From: Pseudomonas viridiflava
GTDB lineage: Bacteria > Pseudomonadota > Gammaproteobacteria > Pseudomonadales > Pseudomonadaceae
Direction: 5' to 3'
Assembly (NCBI RefSeq): GCF_900580865.1
Contig: NZ_UTBZ01000026.1
Span: forward strand, 124,001 to 188,000
Length of the DNA stretch: 64,000 nucleotides
In this document: positions 57,067 through 64,000 of the stretch, piece after piece
How positions within the stretch are numbered: the stretch's first letter is position 1
Layout of the letters: each line of letters begins with the position of its first letter
Program-made: the position numbers and the translations under genes
Notes under the pieces: generated by a model
What the model saw: the letters and a program-made list of their open reading frames with translations, nothing else
What the model was told of the DNA's origin: nothing
Databases searched by the model: none

Positions 57067-59766
57067 TTATTGCCAGCCGAACCGGCGGATGTAGAAACCT
57101 TTCACTGCCTGGGTCAGCGCCATGTACGCCAGCAGAATCACCGGCAGGAACACGAAGTACAGCGACGGCAGCGCCTGCAATTTGAAGTAGTGTGCCAGCG
57201 GCCCCATCGGCAGGAAGATGCCAACCGCCATGATGATCCCGGTCATCACCAGCAGCGGCATGGCTGCACGGCTTTGCAGGAACGGAATTTTCGGCGTGCG
57301 GATCATGTGCACGATCAGCGTCTGGGTCAGCAACCCGACCACGAACCAGCCGGACTGGAACAGCGTCTGGTGATCCGGGGTGTTGGCATCGAATACGTAC
57401 CACATCAAGGCGAACGTGGTGATGTCAAAGATCGAACTGATCGGGCCGAAGAACAGCATGAAGCGCCCGACATCGCCCGGCTGCCAGCGTTGCGGTTTTT
57501 TCAGCATGTCCTCATCGACGTTATCGAACGGAATCGCAATCTGCGAAATGTCGTAGAGCAGGTTCTGCACCAGCAGATGCATCGGCAGCATCGGCAGGAA
57601 CGGAATGAACGCACTGGCGACCAGCACCGAGAACACATTGCCGAAGTTGGAGCTGGCGGTCATCTTGATGTACTTGAGCATATTGGCGAAGGTGCGCCGC
57701 CCTTCGAGCACGCCCTCCTCCAGCACCATCAGGCTCTTTTCCAGCAGGATGATGTCGGCCGCTTCCTTGGCGATGTCCACCGCGCTGTCCACGGAAATAC
57801 CGATGTCGGCGGTACGCAGCGCCGGCGCATCGTTGATGCCGTCGCCCATGAAACCGACCACGTGGCCGTTGCCCTTGAGGATGCGCACGATGCGCTCCTT
57901 GTGCGACGGTGTCAGCTTGGCGAAGACATTGGTGGTTTCCACGGCCACGGCCAGTTCAGCATCGCTCATACGCTCGACGTCATTGCCCAGCAGCAAGCCT
58001 TGTTGCGCGAGGCCGACTTCGCGGCAGATTTTCGCCGTCACCAGCTCGTTGTCGCCGGTCAGCACTTTGACCGCCACGCCGTGTTCGGCCAAGGCTTTGA
58101 GCGCCGGCGCGGTGCTTTCCTTCGGCGGATCGAGGAACGCCACGTAGCCGATCAGCGTCAGTTCATTTTCATCAGCCAGGCTGTAAGTATCGCGACCTTC
58201 CGGCATCGAGCGTGCGGCCACCGCCACCACGCGCAAGCCTTCAGCGTTGAATGCTGCGGTGACCTGACGAATCCGGGTCAGCAATTCATCGCTCAAGGCT
58301 TCATCGACGTCGCCGTGACGCACGCGGCTGCACACCGCAAGCACTTCTTCTACCGCGCCTTTGCAGATCAGTTGATGCGGCTGACCGCGCCCCTCGACCA
58401 CCACCGACATGCGCCGACGGTTGAAGTCGAACGGGATCTCATCGACCTTGCGAAACGCCGTGCCGACTTTCAGTTCACGGTGAATTTCCACGTGTTCCAG
58501 CACAGCCACGTCGAGCAGGTTTTTCAGGCCGGTCTGGTAGTAGCTGTTGAGGTAAGCCATTTCCAGTACGTCATCGGAATCGGCGCCCCAGACATCGACA
58601 TTACGCGCGAGGAAGATCTTGTCCTGGGTCAGCGTGCCGGTCTTGTCGGTGCACAGCACATCCATGGCGCCGAAGTTCTGGATCGCGTCGAGACGTTTGA
58701 CGATGACCTTTTTGCGCGACAGAAACACCGCGCCTTTGGCCAGCGTCGAGGTGACGATCATCGGCAGCATTTCCGGGGTCAGGCCGACCGCAATCGACAG
58801 TGCGAACAGCAGCGCTTCGGTCCAGTCACCCTTGGTGAAACCGTTGATGAACAGCACCAGCGGCGCCATCACAAACATGAAGCGGATCAACAACCAGCTG
58901 ACTTTGTTGACGCCCTGCTGGAACGACGTCACTGCTCGATCAGTCGCGCCAACTCGTTGCGCCAACGCACCGAAATAAGTGCTGTTGCCGGTGGTGAGAA
59001 TCACCGCCACCGCGGTGCCGGAGACTACGTTGGTGCCCATGAACAGGATGTTGTCCAGCTCCAGTGGATTGCGCGTATCGCGATCCTGCTGGTGTGGAAA
59101 CTTCTCCACCGGCATCGATTCACCGGTCATCGCCGCCTGACTGACGAACAGGTCCTTGGCGCTGAGCACGCGGCAATCGGCAGGAATCATGTCACCGGCC
59201 GATAGCACGATCAGATCGCCCGGCACCAATTGCTTGATCGGCAATTCGCTGCGTGGCGCGTCACGGCGCATCACCGTGGCGGTGTTGCTGACCATCGCTT
59301 TGAGCGCATCAGCGGCCTGGTTGGATTTGCTTTCCTGCCAGAAGCGCAGCAGCGTCGACAGCACCACCATGGAGAAAATCACCACGGCCGCCTTGAGGTC
59401 TTCGGTCAGCCACGAGATCACCGCCAACAGGGTCAGCAGCAGGTTGAACGGGTTTTTGTAGCAGTGCCACAGGTGCGTCCACCACGGCAGCGGCTGCTCG
59501 TGTTCGACTTCGTTGAGGCCGTATTGCGCACGCAGCGCATCGACTTCGAAATCGGTGAGGCCATCGGAGTGCGTACCGAGTGACGACAGCAATACAGCGC
59601 TGTCGCACTGCGCCGCATCGACTAGCGTGTTGGCCAGTGTGGGCGGGACTTCACGGCTGACCGTGGTGTCGTTGATCGATTCCAGCAGCGCCAGGCGACG
59701 GAAGTGACGGGCGATGTGGCGGGTCCGCAGAAAACCTGCGAAAAATTCCTTGAGCGTAAGTTTCAT
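57067..59766 (-). CDS. mgtA: Magnesium-translocating P-type ATPase MgtA
   Basis: An 899-residue P-type ATPase (P3B) that imports Mg2+. The order is N-terminal cytoplasmic domain, helices, actuator loop with MTGESMP, phosphorylation site LCTDKTGTL (Asp374), nucleotide domain, hinge GDGINDAPALRTADIG and six C-terminal helices. The start MKLTLKEFFAGFLRTRH follows a GGGGCAACAGCC leader end. An upstream in-frame ATG at 59847 would run through the attenuator hairpin and is not chosen. Confidence 0.95.
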   Translation of the reverse strand: MKLTLKEFFAGFLRTRHIARHFRRLALLESINDTTVSREVPPTLANTLVDAAQCDSAVLLSSLGTHSDGLTDFEVDALRAQYGLNEVEHEQPLPWWTHLWHCYKNPFNLLLTLLAVISWLTEDLKAAVVIFSMVVLSTLLRFWQESKSNQAADALKAMVSNTATVMRRDAPRSELPIKQLVPGDLIVLSAGDMIPADCRVLSAKDLFVSQAAMTGESMPVEKFPHQQDRDTRNPLELDNILFMGTNVVSGTAVAVILTTGNSTYFGALAQRVGATDRAVTSFQQGVNKVSWLLIRFMFVMAPLVLFINGFTKGDWTEALLFALSIAVGLTPEMLPMIVTSTLAKGAVFLSRKKVIVKRLDAIQNFGAMDVLCTDKTGTLTQDKIFLARNVDVWGADSDDVLEMAYLNSYYQTGLKNLLDVAVLEHVEIHRELKVGTAFRKVDEIPFDFNRRRMSVVVEGRGQPHQLICKGAVEEVLAVCSRVRHGDVDEALSDELLTRIRQVTAAFNAEGLRVVAVAARSMPEGRDTYSLADENELTLIGYVAFLDPPKESTAPALKALAEHGVAVKVLTGDNELVTAKICREVGLAQQGLLLGNDVERMSDAELAVAVETTNVFAKLTPSHKERIVRILKGNGHVVGFMGDGINDAPALRTADIGISVDSAVDIAKEAADIILLEKSLMVLEEGVLEGRRTFANMLKYIKMTASSNFGNVFSVLVASAFIPFLPMLPMHLLVQNLLYDISQIAIPFDNVDEDMLKKPQRWQPGDVGRFMLFFGPISSIFDITTFALMWYVFDANTPDHQTLFQSGWFVVGLLTQTLIVHMIRTPKIPFLQSRAAMPLLVMTGIIMAVGIFLPMGPLAHYFKLQALPSLYFVFLPVILLAYMALTQAVKGFYIRRFGWQ

Positions 59767-59830
59767 GGCTGTTGCCCCTATGGTCAGCCGGGAAACCGTC
59801 AAGCAGGTACGGCCGCACCTCGTCCGCCGG

Positions 59831-59863
59831 AAAAACCGGCACGGCAAGGCCTGGCGCGCCGGT
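59831..59863 (-). terminator. Terminator-like hairpin in the mgtA leader (attenuator candidate)
   Basis: On the minus strand ACCGGCGCG and TGTGCCGGT-side bases pair over about nine positions (one G-U) and are followed at once by TTTTT. It ends 65 bases before the mgtA ATG. No gene upstream is close enough for it to be an ordinary terminator. Confidence 0.7.
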
Positions 59864-60193
59864 CAGAAAAGACAGGCGTGTCGATAGGGCTGCGATTACG
59901 ACGATAAAGTCGAAATCACGCTCTGTTCAGCGTCGATGAGAAGGACGTCGAGACATGACCACGGACGGGCCATGCACGGGATGCCGCTGCTCGCTTTTAC
60001 GGCGAGACAACGGCAGAGAAAGTCTGCGCGTTATCTTGCCGAGAATCTGCCGGTTATCGAGACCGGCCGACAACTGTCACTCGAACAAGTACCCACTGTG
60101 GGTCTCCGCTATTGATGAAAACGCGCGAAGCTTACGCCCCGATGATTGGAGAGTAAACCGGCAAAAGGAGGTGTGTCGGGGAATGTGGAGGAT

Positions 60194-60210
60194 GTTCAGG
60201 AAGGGTTCAG
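60194..60210. promoter_or_regulatory. Candidate PhoP-type direct repeat
   Basis: GTTCAG, five bases, GTTCAG: two identical hexamers with 11-base spacing, the layout of PhoP boxes. It lies about 430 bases before mgtA, a magnesium gene. A matching -10 is not clear. Confidence 0.4.
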
Positions 60211-60241
60211 GAACAGAATATGTGGCGCTTTGGAGGGCCCC

Positions 60242-60334
60242 TTCGCGAGCAAGCTCGCTCCCACATTGGATCTTCATCTGACACAAAATCTGTGTTCACT
60301 GAACATCCCCTGTGGGAGCGAGCTTGCTCGCGAA
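60242..60334. repeat. REPIN-like inverted repeat, copy 6
   Basis: TTCGCGAGCAAGCTCGC (from 60242) and its inverse (to 60334) enclose a 47-base centre. It lies 24 bases past the pvdA stop. Confidence 0.85.
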
Positions 60335-60358
60335 AGCGGTATGTGAGGCGCTAAAAAA

Positions 60359-61693
60359 TCAGCTGGCAGTCGCCAACAACAGATCCGCCATCGAACGATG
60401 CCCACGATTCTTGCCATGCTCATACAGCGAGCCGGCAATCTCGTCCGCGCGAATCGGCAACACCGACAGCAGTGTATCGCTCAGACCATGGCTGGCCTGG
60501 CAGAAGCCCTGCATATAGAGGCCGGCCTTGCAGCGCTCGTCGGTGATCAGCTTGTAGTTGCGATCGACCTCGAAATCACCCAGGTACTCTTCCAGCGGCG
60601 CCAGCAGTTTGCGGTGCATCTGCCGCTCGTAGCCGGTGGCCAGAACAACGGCGTCGTAGTTGCGCACGGTGACTTCGCCGGTGGCGTTGTTGCGCACGGC
60701 CAGTTCGATACCGTTGTCGGTGGCGGTCGCGCTTTCGACGGTGGTCAGGGTGCGGAACGCATGGCGGGCAATCCCGGAAACCTTCTGACGATAGAAGATG
60801 CCGTAGATGCGCTCGATCAGGTCGATGTCGACCACCGAGTAGTTGGTGTTGTGGTACTCGTTGACCAGACGCTCACGCTCGGCGCTGTTCTGCTGGAACA
60901 CCAGGTCGGTGAACTCCGGCGAAAACACTTCGTTGACGAACGGGCTGTCGTCCGCAGGCTTCAGTGCCGAGCCGCGCAGGATCATATCGACCTGCACCGA
61001 CGGGAACGAATCGTTCAGATCGATGAACGCTTCCGCCGCGCTCTGCCCGCCACCGATGATCGCGATGCTCATCGGCTGATTGTTCACGCAAGGTTGTTTG
61101 GCCATTTGCGACAGGTATTGCGAATGGTGGAACACGCGAGTGTCGCCCTTCAGCGCCTTGAACGCCTCCGGGATTCGCGGGGTGCCGCCAGCGCTGACGA
61201 CAACCGAGCGCGTGGTGCGCACGAATTGCTGGCCATCGGCGCCACGGGAAATGACGCGCAGCGCTTCAACCTGATGGTTGTGCAGCACCGGCTCGATGGT
61301 CAGCACTTCTTCGCCGTAACGGCTTTGTTCGGTGAACTGCGCGGCGACCCAGCGCAGGTAGTCGTTGTACTCCATGCGGCACGGATAGAAGGTGCCGAGG
61401 TTGATGAAGTCGACCAGACGACCGTGGTACTTCAGATAGTTGACGAAGGAATACGGACTGGTCGGATTGCGCAGGGTCACCAGATCCTTGAGGAAGGAAA
61501 TCTGCAACTCGCTCTGGGTCGACAGGGTGTTGCCGTGCCAGCTGTAGTTGGCTTGCTTGTCGAGGAACAGCACATCCAGCTCGCCGTGGGTCGGCCCGCG
61601 CTCTTGCAGAGCGATAGCCAGCGCCAGGTTCGAAGGGCCGAAACCGACGCCGATCAGGTCGTGAACGATGGGCGATGCAATTGCCTGAGTCAT
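60359..61693 (-). CDS. pvdA: L-ornithine N5-monooxygenase PvdA
   Basis: A 444-residue flavoprotein that hydroxylates ornithine for the hydroxamate part of pyoverdine. FAD motif GVGFGPSNLALA, NADPH motif AIIGGGQSAAEAF, the DDSPFVNEVFSPEF segment and the C-terminal ATGYERQMH are present. MTQAIASPIVHDLIGVG is the family N-terminus, so the ATG at 61693 is chosen. A PvdS-type promoter lies 100 bases upstream. Confidence 0.96.
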   Translation of the reverse strand: MTQAIASPIVHDLIGVGFGPSNLALAIALQERGPTHGELDVLFLDKQANYSWHGNTLSTQSELQISFLKDLVTLRNPTSPYSFVNYLKYHGRLVDFINLGTFYPCRMEYNDYLRWVAAQFTEQSRYGEEVLTIEPVLHNHQVEALRVISRGADGQQFVRTTRSVVVSAGGTPRIPEAFKALKGDTRVFHHSQYLSQMAKQPCVNNQPMSIAIIGGGQSAAEAFIDLNDSFPSVQVDMILRGSALKPADDSPFVNEVFSPEFTDLVFQQNSAERERLVNEYHNTNYSVVDIDLIERIYGIFYRQKVSGIARHAFRTLTTVESATATDNGIELAVRNNATGEVTVRNYDAVVLATGYERQMHRKLLAPLEEYLGDFEVDRNYKLITDERCKAGLYMQGFCQASHGLSDTLLSVLPIRADEIAGSLYEHGKNRGHRSMADLLLATAS

Positions 61694-61792
61694 TTCCAGT
61701 GTCCTCTGGATGAACCCCTCAACAAGGGGCAAGGAGAGCCTAAGTGACCTGACTGGCCTTGAGCAGGACAGCAGGTCGTCTGTTGAGTAGGA

Positions 61793-61816
61793 ACGAGGAC
61801 AGTGAAATAAAATTTA
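61793..61816 (-). promoter_or_regulatory. PvdS iron-starvation promoter of pvdA
   Basis: On the minus strand TAAAT and CGT are separated by exactly 16 bases, the published PvdS -35/-10 pattern. The leader to the pvdA ATG is about 90 bases. The downstream region overlaps no other gene. Confidence 0.85.
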
Positions 61817-61827
61817 ACGCGGACGGC

Positions 61828-62310
61828 TCAATGGGCATCCCATTGCTTGATGCGCAGGCGGCAATGCTTCATGGCATTGACGATGTGCTTTTCCACCAGA
61901 GCCTTGGAAATGCCCAACTGCTCAGCGATTTCCGGGTGCGACAGGCCTTCGATTTTGCGCAGCAGAAAACTTTCGCGACACAGCGGTGACAACTCGGCCA
62001 GCGCACGCTGAAGCATCTCCAGACGCTGGCCATGATCGAGGGTGCCGTGGGGCGACGGGGTGAAATAGCGCTCTTCATTATCGAGCACGTCGAGTGATTC
62101 GACCTGACGCAAAGCGTTGCGGCGATGGTCGTCGATGACCAGATTGAGCGCGGTGCGGTAAAGAAAGGCCCGGGGTTGCTCGATCGGTGTGTCACTGGAA
62201 CGTTCCAGCACCCGCAGATAGGCGTCATGCACCACATCTTCGGCAACCTGACGGTTGCCGAGCTTGGCGTTCAGGAAACACACCAGCTCCCGATAGTAGT
62301 TTTCCAACAT
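61828..62310 (-). CDS. fpvI: ECF sigma factor of the FpvI/FecI group
   Basis: A 160-residue sigma-70 family protein. Region 2 contains LVCFLNAKLGNRQVAEDVVHDAYLRVLE, region 4 contains LSPLCRESFLLRKIEGLSHPEIAEQLGISKALVEKHI. FpvI of P. aeruginosa, also about 160 residues and next to pvdA, transcribes the ferripyoverdine receptor gene fpvA. The ATG at 62310 gives that length. The anti-sigma gene fpvR is not found between this gene and pvdR. It is not PvdS, whose N-terminus differs. Confidence 0.8.
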   Translation of the reverse strand: MLENYYRELVCFLNAKLGNRQVAEDVVHDAYLRVLERSSDTPIEQPRAFLYRTALNLVIDDHRRNALRQVESLDVLDNEERYFTPSPHGTLDHGQRLEMLQRALAELSPLCRESFLLRKIEGLSHPEIAEQLGISKALVEKHIVNAMKHCRLRIKQWDAH

Positions 62311-62409
62311 GACTCCCGGCCGCAAACCTGCGGGTTCTGTCCTTGAGCTCACTGATTTACCGCTGCGCGAAAAGCAGTAGCAAGATAGTGGCAACGTAAG
62401 GCGCGTAAT

Positions 62410-62428
62410 TTATAGTAATTCTCATATA
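62410..62428 (-). promoter_or_regulatory. Possible Fur box upstream of fpvI
   Basis: On the minus strand TATGAGAATTACTATAA partly fits the Fur consensus of GATAAT-like repeats. It is about 100 bases before the sigma factor ATG. The match is incomplete. Confidence 0.4.
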
Positions 62429-62500
62429 GATTTAAAGTGGTGTTTGTCGTTGACCGACAAATAGTCCTGCTCTATAGCTGTAACTTCGTGTGTCCGCAGT

Positions 62501-62524
62501 TAAATTCCCCTGCACTTCCATCGT
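62501..62524 (+). promoter_or_regulatory. PvdS iron-starvation promoter of pvdR
   Basis: TAAAT at 62501-62505 and CGT at 62522-62524 are 16 bases apart. The pvdR ATG lies 109 bases downstream. Together with the pvdA site it implies a common iron-starvation response. Confidence 0.83.
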
Positions 62525-62632
62525 TTACAGGACAGCTCCCCGTATCTGTCGCACCTTGCGACAGCGTTCAGTGCTGCCCGAACCTGTGTGCCAGCCGAAC
62601 GACGGGCCGATTTCCACTGGCCGGAACCCTGC

Positions 62633-63805
62633 ATGAAACGTCCCCGCCCCGCCCGACGCGCCCTGCTCGTAGTCCTCTGTCTGATCCCCGTTGTTGGCTT
62701 TGCCGCATGGCAAATGATGCCGCCGGGCCGGGATAAGTTCGCCACCGTGCAAGTGTCGCGCGGCGATATCGAAAGCAGCGTTACCGCGCTCGGCACCTTA
62801 CAACCACGTCGTTATGTGGACGTCGGTGCGCAGGCTTCCGGGCAGATCCAGAAAATCCATGTCGAAGTCGGCGATGTCGTCAAGGAAGGCCAACTGCTGG
62901 TGGAAATCGATCCGTCGACGCAAAAGGCCAAACTCGATGCCGGGCGCTTTTCGATCGAAAACCTCAAGGCGCAATTGCAGGAACAACGTGCCCAGCACCA
63001 ATTGGCGCAGCAGAAGTATCAGCGCCAGCAGAGTCTGGCGGCCGGCGGTGCAACCCGCGAGGAAGATGTGCAGACCGCCCGCGCCGAACTGAAAGCCACG
63101 CAAGCACGCATCGACATGTTCCAGGCGCAGATCCGTCAGGCCGAAGCCAGCCTGCGCAGCGATCAGGCCGAGCTCGGCTACACACGGATCTATGCGCCCA
63201 TGGCCGGCACCGTGGTCGCCCTCGATGCCCGCGAAGGCCAGACTCTCAACGCGCAACAGCAGACGCCGCTGATTCTGCGCATCGCCAAGCTGTCACCGAT
63301 GACCGTTTGGGCCGAGGTTTCCGAGGCGGATATCGGCCATGTCAAACCGGGCATGACCGCTTACTTCACCACTCTCAGCGGCGGCAACCGGCGCTGGAGC
63401 AGCACGGTGCGGCAAATCCTGCCGGTGCCGCCAAAACCGCTCGATCAGACCAGCCAGGGCGGCGGCAGCCCGGCCAGCAGCAGTAAAAGCGGCAGCGCCC
63501 GGGTCGTGCTGTACACGGTTTTGCTCGACGTCGATAACGCCGACAACGCACTGATGGCGGAGATGACCACCCAGGTATTCTTCGTCGCCAATCAGGCCAG
63601 GGATGTCCTCACCGCCCCGGTGGCTGCCCTGCAAGGCAGCGACAAGGCCAACCTGCAGACCGCGCAGGTGGTTGCCGTCAATGGCAAGATCGAGTCTCGC
63701 GAAGTGCATACGGGTATCAGTGACCGGCTCAAGGTGCAGATTCTCGATGGCCTGAGCGAAGGTGATCACCTGCTGATCGGCCCGGCTGACGGCAACGGGG
63801 GTTAA
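62633..63805 (+). CDS. pvdR: Pyoverdine efflux periplasmic adaptor PvdR (MacA-like)
   Basis: A 390-residue membrane-fusion protein. The N-terminal membrane anchor (about 9-26) is followed by a lipoyl half-motif (TLQPRRYVDVGAQASGQIQKIHVEVGD), a coiled hairpin (about 105-180) and a beta-barrel C-terminus. It should link PvdT to an OpmQ-type channel for pyoverdine recycling and export. ATG at 62633 fits. The stop is followed directly by the pvdT ATG. Confidence 0.92.
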   Translation: MKRPRPARRALLVVLCLIPVVGFAAWQMMPPGRDKFATVQVSRGDIESSVTALGTLQPRRYVDVGAQASGQIQKIHVEVGDVVKEGQLLVEIDPSTQKAKLDAGRFSIENLKAQLQEQRAQHQLAQQKYQRQQSLAAGGATREEDVQTARAELKATQARIDMFQAQIRQAEASLRSDQAELGYTRIYAPMAGTVVALDAREGQTLNAQQQTPLILRIAKLSPMTVWAEVSEADIGHVKPGMTAYFTTLSGGNRRWSSTVRQILPVPPKPLDQTSQGGGSPASSSKSGSARVVLYTVLLDVDNADNALMAEMTTQVFFVANQARDVLTAPVAALQGSDKANLQTAQVVAVNGKIESREVHTGISDRLKVQILDGLSEGDHLLIGPADGNGG

Positions 63806-64000
63806 ATGCAAACGCCCCTGATCGACCTGCAGGACATCCGCAAATCCTACGGCGGCGGCGACGCGCCTGAAGTTCACGTGCTGCGCGGTATCGACCTGTC
63901 GATCCATGCCGGTGAGTTCGTGGCGATTGTTGGCGCCTCAGGCTCCGGTAAATCGACGCTGATGAACATCCTCGGATGCCTCGACCGACCGACGTCCGGT
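63806..64000 (+). CDS. pvdT: PvdT (MacB-like ABC transporter), 5' end only
   Basis: The first 65 codons of an ABC transporter: [19 protein letters not shown], then ATPase beginning with Walker [10 protein letters not shown] at residues 43-51 and [14 protein letters not shown], typical of the MacB/LolD group. It begins directly after the pvdR stop. The rest of the gene, and probably opmQ, lies beyond the window. Confidence 0.9.
   Translation, partial: MQTPLIDLQDIRKSYGGGDAPEVHVLRGIDLSIHAGEFVAIVGASGSGKSTLMNILGCLDRPTSG

Larger units (their letters stand above)
59767..60241 (-). other. Long intergenic leader upstream of mgtA
   Basis: About 475 bases with no supported gene. On the minus strand it holds a candidate PhoP-type direct repeat (60194-60210), several short hairpins (for example ACCCACAGTGGGT near 60090 and CCGGT-N7-ACCGG near 60055), two possible short leader ORFs (from 59971, about 25 codons; GTG from 59975, about 17 codons) and a terminator hairpin at 59831-59863. 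The short ORFs are not supported by a Shine-Dalgarno sequence. Confidence 0.5.

Noticed and set aside
57070..59205. A 711-codon plus-strand frame opposite mgtA
   Set aside because: Its product is very rich in His, Arg and Gln in the pattern produced by reverse reading of a GC-rich gene, while mgtA on the other strand has every P-type ATPase motif.
59651..59842. Small frame overlapping the mgtA start (63 codons)
   Set aside because: It runs into mgtA in another frame, has no Shine-Dalgarno sequence and would begin inside the terminator hairpin.
59767..60190. M-box (ykoK) Mg2+ riboswitch upstream of mgtA
   Set aside because: I recognise none of the conserved M-box core segments; only general hairpins and a terminator are visible.
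62311..62632. fpvR antisigma gene in the gap between fpvI and pvdR
   Set aside because: The gap has only about 320 bases and no frame with an antisigma-like membrane segment.

Overview
The window is chromosomal DNA of a fluorescent Pseudomonas, most likely of the P. fluorescens group. The evidence is the gene order metZ-purF-cvpA-SPOR-folC-accD-trpF-truA-fimV-usg-asd-leuB-leuD-leuC, a pyoverdine cluster (pvdA, fpvI-type sigma factor, pvdR, pvdT) with PvdS-type promoters, and many REP-type palindromes of the kind known from this group. I see no prophage, insertion sequence, CRISPR array or replication origin.

Layout. 1-18139: a long minus-strand block of housekeeping genes for methionine, purine, folate, fatty acid, tryptophan, lysine/threonine and leucine synthesis, plus tRNA modification and the polar protein FimV. 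18280-22517: a LysR regulator divergent from leuC, then a five-PAS GGDEF/EAL protein. 22604-28321: a chaperone neighbourhood with an HscC-like Hsp70 facing a DUF1266 gene and a large J-domain membrane protein, followed by ibpA, which has a sigma-32 promoter and a ROSE-type RNA thermometer. 28442-31452: dusC, a thioesterase, a hydrolase and a TetR regulator. 31635-32149: a duplicated tRNA Ala-Glu pair. 32408-40381: gltX, an EmrAB-type pump, uvrB and an aromatic aminotransferase. 40524-46285: two small proteins, tRNA-Asn, an NCS2 purine/uracil-type permease, a BrnT/BrnA toxin-antitoxin pair, arylamine N-acetyltransferase, exonuclease III and a GNAT protein. 46288-51566: a cyclic-nucleotide-domain MscS channel, a YcaC-like hydrolase, pirin with a divergent LysR gene, and an aldo/keto reductase. 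51578-56012: a BvgS/EvgS-like hybrid kinase, its LuxR-type regulator and a degenerate receiver protein. 56215-59766: mgtA and mgtC, preceded by a long leader with an intrinsic-terminator hairpin. 60359-64000: pvdA, the sigma factor, pvdR and the start of pvdT.

Two families of inverted repeats punctuate the intergenic regions, almost always just after a stop codon. One is a REPIN-like pair built on GTGGGAGCGAGC (six copies). The other is a near-perfect palindrome of about 85 bases beginning TGTAGGAGCTGCC (five copies), whose two arms change together between copies. The observations I rate highest are this second family, the mgtA leader, and the HscC/J-domain/DUF1266 locus. None is certain to be new. 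All calls come from reading the sequence, and family assignments rest on recalled motifs rather than searches.
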